The notes under the pieces are model-generated. The model saw only the letters and a list, made by a program, of their open reading frames with translations, had not been told where the DNA came from and made no database searches. Both the position numbers and the translations under genes were made by a program. A DNA stretch of 35,509 nucleotides, taken from a virus. This document shows positions 31,664 through 35,509 of the stretch, in pieces. The stretch is from IMG/VR virus record IMGVR_UViG_3300035661_000188, positions 1 to 35,509 of that record, one strand, 5' to 3'. The stretch's first letter is position 1; each line of letters begins with the position of its first letter.

Positions 31664-32656
31664 TTATTTTGCAGCTGGGTCTGCAGCTGGGTCTGGAGTA
31701 AGTAAACCTGTTATTCCTTTGCCCGCACTTACAGCCGCGTCTTCAATGAAATTTCCCCCAGCCTTTATAGCATTTGTCATACCAGTTGAAGCTACGTCTA
31801 AGGCATCCAATGAATCAGTAGTTGGATCATATTTTTCCTTTCCGAACAATTGTTTAGTCATTGCCGAAATTTCTGAACAAGCCACAGTTAATTTTAAATA
31901 TTTTGGAGTTCCATCAAAATATAAATCCATCATACCAGAACCAGCATAATCAACTGTTACAGCAGTAATAACTACTGGCTGAAAATGAATAGATTTCAGC
32001 TTAGGATTGGACACATCAATTAACCAAAAATTTGGTGCTTCAAGAATCGCATTTGTTATTACTTGATCTGGAGAAGAATATATCTTGAAATTATTAATTG
32101 CAGTAAAAATATCTCTAGCCATTAAATCTGATTCTATAATTAAATCCCAAGAAAATGAAAAAGTTCTACACTCTGTTCCACTATATTTTTGAAAATATCC
32201 CGGGTCTGCCCCTGGTACACGTGTACCAGATTTTGCTGCCGTTTCTTGAAGAGCTTTCATTGCAACATCTCCAGCTCCGCCACCGTATTTGCCTAATACA
32301 GAACCTAATTTTGATGCCGCATCTTTTGCTATTCCTGTTTCTTTTGCCCATTCGTGTCTAAGGTCTTCACTAAATGCATTTGGTAAAGGCATACCTATAA
32401 CAATTTGTGATCTTTTATTTTGTAAAAGATTTTCTGCGAGTGTCTTATGAGTCGTAGCTTCATCTGATGTTAAATTTTTATTTTTTGCATCTTCTGCATT
32501 TTTAGACTTATCTGCAATACAAGCAGTAAATGTAATAATCATATTTGGTGAAAGATTTCTAAAACTATAAACAGAAGGAGACTTTTCATTAGCAAATGTT
32601 TTCGATGTTTGAGTTGTATCTGGTAAATTACTTGTTTGTTTGTTTGATTTGCTCAC
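31664..32656 (-). CDS. 48: Baseplate tail-tube cap, T4 gp48-like
   Basis: A 330-residue protein predicted to cap the hub and start tail tube assembly. The C-terminal half has the gp48 pattern: ECRTFSFSWDLIIESDLMARDIFTAINNFK, then NFWLIDVSNPKLKSIHFQPVVITAVTVDYAGSG, then YFDGTPKYLKLTVACSEISAM. The N-terminal 140 residues are polar and Ala/Gly/Lys-rich with a loop KYGGGAGD. The start is GTG at 32656 behind AAGGAG. It directly follows the large tail protein, as gp48 follows the tape measure gp29 in T4. Confidence 0.8.
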   Translation of the reverse strand: MSKSNKQTSNLPDTTQTSKTFANEKSPSVYSFRNLSPNMIITFTACIADKSKNAEDAKNKNLTSDEATTHKTLAENLLQNKRSQIVIGMPLPNAFSEDLRHEWAKETGIAKDAASKLGSVLGKYGGGAGDVAMKALQETAAKSGTRVPGADPGYFQKYSGTECRTFSFSWDLIIESDLMARDIFTAINNFKIYSSPDQVITNAILEAPNFWLIDVSNPKLKSIHFQPVVITAVTVDYAGSGMMDLYFDGTPKYLKLTVACSEISAMTKQLFGKEKYDPTTDSLDALDVASTGMTNAIKAGGNFIEDAAVSAGKGITGLLTPDPAADPAAK

Positions 32657-32665
32657 CGAAACTCC

Positions 32666-35509
32666 TTATAAAATGGTACTTCTAAACAGATCACTTGGGT
32701 GATATTGATCAGCTTCTTGTGGACTATTTATATTATTATTAGAAATATTTGTTGTTGTTTGTCCTCTATCTTGAGACATAGATGAGTCTTTTTCTTTAGT
32801 TGATTTAACAATATCTTCAGAAGCTTGTTTTACTATATCTTCTTTAGGTTTTTTAGAAACTTCTGGAGTGGCAGTATCATCATTGTCATCATCGGAATCA
32901 TCCACATCTTTATTAATTTCATCTTCAGACACAGTTGGTTTTGTCATATCCCCTTTTGGTTGAACTTTCTGAGAAGTTTTCTTAACTGATGCTGCAGCTG
33001 ATGTATCTCTGGCAGGAGCATTGACACCATCTCCCACAACAGGAACTTTTGCAAGTGCTCCTTTTCTATCTCCAATTGGCTCAACGTGCCAAGGCTCATT
33101 GCTCAATGGACGATATAAACCATATTTTGCTAATAAACCCATTTGGGCAGCTTCATTCACTGGACCAACATCTGATTTATTTAAGTCAACAGCTAAGCCT
33201 TTTTCGTGGAAAGACCTTCCAGGAGGTGCAACATTTTTACCAGCTTTGACAGCATCTCCACCATCTTTTTTTAGTTCAGCTGCATAAAGGGCAGCTTGTT
33301 GAGCTGTACTTCTATAACCAGAAGTCATAGTGATAGTTTTTTTAGTTCTTTGATTATATTCTCTTGCCATTGCACCAATATTTCCCATCAGTGCTTTATT
33401 AACATGTTCTGTATCAATTGTTCCTGCTGGTTTAAGCCCAACAGCGCTTTTAAACCCATCCCAGACTCCACCAATAGCACTAGATGCTTTTCCTGCCAAT
33501 GAGTCATCTACAGTAGGAAGGGCTTGTCCACCACTTGCAGTATATTTTTGCATTCTTGAATTAGTTTCTGCTTGTCTTCCGTCAGCATTATTATATGCTA
33601 CATTAGCACCAGAATGTCCAGCATTAATAGTCTGACCAAGTGCTTTTGTATTTCCTGCTTGAGCTAAATCCATAGCTGATTTTTTTGTTGTCGGATCAAT
33701 ATGAGTTTTTAACCACACGAGTGTTGCTTGAGCTGCAATATTTTCATTTGTTGCCAACAAATCAGGATTGTTCTCTAAGTCTACACCAATTTTTTTACCA
33801 ATATCTCTATAATTAGCACGACCGGTAATTTGAATAAATCCACGACCTTTGTATTTTTGTCCATCACCTGGTTGGGTATTTCCAAGTTCTCTGGCTTTAC
33901 CAGGACTATATTGAGGGTCGTATCTATTAAAATAAGGGTCAATGCCTGTTGCTGGATTAGGACCATTACCCTGTTCTGTCATTCTCTTAAACCCAGTCTC
34001 TGCAGCAACTTGTCCAGTAATATTAGCTATTGTTTTAGGGTCAGTAACTCCGGCAGCTCTGATATTATTAACAAATCTTGCTTCTCGTTCTTGAGCTTCC
34101 TTTGTTCCAAGGACTGCTTCTTTAGCAGAATTCCAAACATTTTGAATACCTTGTCCAGCTGCTCCTGCAGCATTTCCAATAGTAGATGCTAATTTTCCAA
34201 AAAATCCTTGTGGAGATTGAGAAGGAGATTTTGGTGGAGGAGGTACTGGTGCTTTTTTATTGTTTGATTCTTCTTTGGCTTTGGCTGCATCTTTTGCGTC
34301 TTTTTGCTTTTTTAGGTTTTCTTCAGAAGATGATTTTACTTTTTTTGATTTTTCATCATCTGTATTCTCTTTAAAGTATGCTAAAATTAAACCTTTAATA
34401 TGTTCTAGTCTTTCTTTGGCATCAGGGTCTTTTTCAGGGTACACATTATAAACAGCTTGATAAACATCTCTAGCAATAATAACAATATCAATTGCAGCTG
34501 AAGCAGCCGTGCCAACAACTGGGAACATTGCCGCCCCACCAGAAGCAATACTTAAAGCTGCCCCTGTTGTATCTCCTTGCATATATGAAAATGCTCCAGA
34601 AACAGCAGCGAAGGCTAAACCAAGAACAGGTACTTTTCTAATACCAGCACTTATTAATGACTTTGCCATAATTTTTTTAATAGCTGTCATAACAACACTT
34701 CTTGATGCTAATTTGCCTGCTTTTGAAACAAGGTTTGCTTTAAGCGTTACTTTAGGAGAAAAAAATAATTTCTTAGCTCCTGATATAACAGATTTTACTC
34801 CATCTTTAGCTGAGTTATATATTGATTTAGCTTTTGAACCAACTTTTTCGGCAACAGATTTTACTCCATCTTTAGCTGAGTTATATATTGATTTAGCTTT
34901 TGAACCAACTTTTTCAGCAACAGATTTTACTCCATCTTTAGCTGAGTTATATATTGATTTAGCTTTTGAACCAACTTTTTCAGCAACAGATTTTACTCCA
35001 TCTTTAGCTGATGTAAATATTGATTTAGCTTTTGAACCAACCTTTTCAGCAACAGATTTTACTCCATCTTTAGCTGATGTTATTTTGGAAACAATATTTT
35101 TTTTAATTAATTCTTTTGCACTTTTAAATTTTTCAGCTAATTTAACAAATGGCCTTTTTACAGCTCTTCCAAATTTAGAAGCAATTCTTTTCATCACTGA
35201 GACACCTAGGAGATTAGCTAAACCACCAAGAATAAAGTCAAACATTGAACCTGTTCCACCATCATCTTTTGTACTCGACTTTACATCACCAGGAATTTTT
35301 AAACCGGCTTCTTGCTGTTTTTTTACTTCCTTATATTTAGTGTCTTGTTCATCAATTAAATCATCTGCTAATTTTTTAAGAAATTCTGAAGTTTTTTTAG
35401 ATTCTTCTAAATTTTCTTTATTAACTTCAAGAATTTGATCTGATGTTTTAATAAGTTTTTCTGCTTGTTCTTCAGCTTTATTTTGAGCATCAAGCCCAAT
35501 TGAACTTGA
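32666..35509 (-). CDS. Large tail protein in tape-measure position with GH19 and M15 cell-wall domains (5' end beyond window)
   Basis: The frame stays open to the window edge, so the first Met at 35245 is probably internal; at least 947 residues are encoded. The 88 residues before it are coiled-coil-like and charged ([17 protein letters not shown] type). Then come basic N-terminal helices, four and a half copies of a 22-residue repeat (34787-35085), a hydrophobic region (about 34480-34650, likely membrane or tail lumen), a Lys/Glu linker, a GH19 lysozyme-like domain (about 33530-34110, [11 protein letters not shown] and [13 protein letters not shown]), and an M15B VanY-type peptidase domain (about 33060-33430, [24 protein letters not shown]). 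The end is acidic and Asp-rich. The position before gp48 matches the T4 tape measure gp29, so it may set tail length and digest peptidoglycan at infection. A structural lysozyme outside the tube is the alternative. Confidence 0.8.
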   Translation of the reverse strand, partial: SSSIGLDAQNKAEEQAEKLIKTSDQILEVNKENLEESKKTSEFLKKLADDLIDEQDTKYKEVKKQQEAGLKIPGDVKSSTKDDGGTGSMFDFILGGLANLLGVSVMKRIASKFGRAVKRPFVKLAEKFKSAKELIKKNIVSKITSAKDGVKSVAEKVGSKAKSIFTSAKDGVKSVAEKVGSKAKSIYNSAKDGVKSVAEKVGSKAKSIYNSAKDGVKSVAEKVGSKAKSIYNSAKDGVKSVISGAKKLFFSPKVTLKANLVSKAGKLASRSVVMTAIKKIMAKSLISAGIRKVPVLGLAFAAVSGAFSYMQGDTTGAALSIASGGAAMFPVVGTAASAAIDIVIIARDVYQAVYNVYPEKDPDAKERLEHIKGLILAYFKENTDDEKSKKVKSSSEENLKKQKDAKDAAKAKEESNNKKAPVPPPPKSPSQSPQGFFGKLASTIGNAAGAAGQGIQNVWNSAKEAVLGTKEAQEREARFVNNIRAAGVTDPKTIANITGQVAAETGFKRMTEQGNGPNPATGIDPYFNRYDPQYSPGKARELGNTQPGDGQKYKGRGFIQITGRANYRDIGKKIGVDLENNPDLLATNENIAAQATLVWLKTHIDPTTKKSAMDLAQAGNTKALGQTINAGHSGANVAYNNADGRQAETNSRMQKYTASGGQALPTVDDSLAGKASSAIGGVWDGFKSAVGLKPAGTIDTEHVNKALMGNIGAMAREYNQRTKKTITMTSGYRSTAQQAALYAAELKKDGGDAVKAGKNVAPPGRSFHEKGLAVDLNKSDVGPVNEAAQMGLLAKYGLYRPLSNEPWHVEPIGDRKGALAKVPVVGDGVNAPARDTSAAASVKKTSQKVQPKGDMTKPTVSEDEINKDVDDSDDDNDDTATPEVSKKPKEDIVKQASEDIVKSTKEKDSSMSQDRGQTTTNISNNNINSPQEADQYHPSDLFRSTIL
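32725..32732 (-). promoter_or_regulatory. Possible late promoter for gp48-like and baseplate genes
   Basis: Exact TATAAATA on the minus strand near the 3' end of the large tail protein gene, 68 nt before the gp48-like start. Plausible internal promoter. Confidence 0.55.
34787..35085. repeat. 66-bp tandem repeats encoding 22-residue units
   Basis: Five anchor copies of CATCTTTAGC at 34801, 34867, 34933, 34999 and 35065, exactly 66 bp apart, mark about four and a half near-identical units. Each encodes a 22-residue unit of two 11-residue halves ([11 protein letters not shown] and [11 protein letters not shown]). The copies differ by only a few bases. The array lies in the large tail protein gene. 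Confidence 0.95.

Noticed and set aside
34787-35085. Possible CRISPR array
   Set aside because: The units are contiguous 66-bp tandem repeats in frame within a protein gene, with no unique spacers and no cas genes nearby.
34509-35438. Long open frame of 309 codons on the plus strand
   Set aside because: It is the antisense shadow of the 22-residue repeat region and hydrophobic part of the large tail protein. No ribosome site or promoter supports it, and the minus-strand frame has recognisable domains.
1-35509. tRNA genes
   Set aside because: No cloverleaf with a GTTCRA-type T arm and matching acceptor stem was noticed in the short intergenic regions. A dedicated covariance search would settle this, which I could not run.

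Overview
The window is a strongly AT-rich stretch of a large T4-like (contractile-tailed) phage genome that infects a Gram-negative host. Three things show this: a full set of T4-type baseplate proteins (gp48-, gp53-, gp27/gpD-, gp5-, PAAR-, gp25- and gp6-like), a gp55-like late sigma factor next to a gp47/SbcD-like nuclease, and many exact TATAAATA late-promoter octamers placed upstream of structural genes. An overlapping Rz/Rz1-type spanin pair indicates a host with an outer membrane. Four copies of a host-type promoter (TTAAGT, 10 nt, TATAAT, T-rich spacer) resemble promoters of Campylobacter and relatives, so a Campylobacterota host is my inference. It is not proven by the sequence.

Layout. 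1-1874 (minus): gp47-like nuclease and gp55-like sigma factor. 1976-3304 (plus, the only plus-strand block): a tail-tube-fold protein and the overlapping spanins, each of the two units under a late promoter. 3290-7112 (minus): small unknown early-type genes including a tandem duplicate, a ClpP-like serine protease and a possible GT-B glycosyltransferase. 7174-10696 (minus): class Ia ribonucleotide reductase NrdA/NrdB and a small partner ORF. NrdA has a host-type promoter and a late promoter stacked upstream. 10783-11319: an M15 peptidase, the probable endolysin. 11322-22432 (minus): about 11 kb of tail fibres, detached fibre tips and small probable fibre chaperones, alternating many times and sharing repeated DNA modules, including a 201-bp exact repeat. 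22486-32656 (minus): baseplate genes. 32666-35509 (minus, open at the window edge): a very large tail protein in the tape-measure position. It carries a 22-residue tandem repeat array, hydrophobic segments, a GH19 muramidase-like domain and a VanY-type M15 peptidase domain.

How it works together. The nrd genes supply deoxynucleotides and gp47 is the nuclease half of a recombination complex. The gp55-like factor would direct host RNA polymerase to the TATAAATA promoters, which fire the baseplate, fibre, tail-tube and lysis genes. The large tail protein and the hub and spike proteins would pierce the envelope at infection. The M15 endolysin and spanins would open it at exit. The fibre array looks built for host-range change by recombination between repeated modules.

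No tRNA, CRISPR array, insertion sequence or integrase was seen, and no gene-free gap exceeds about 210 bp.
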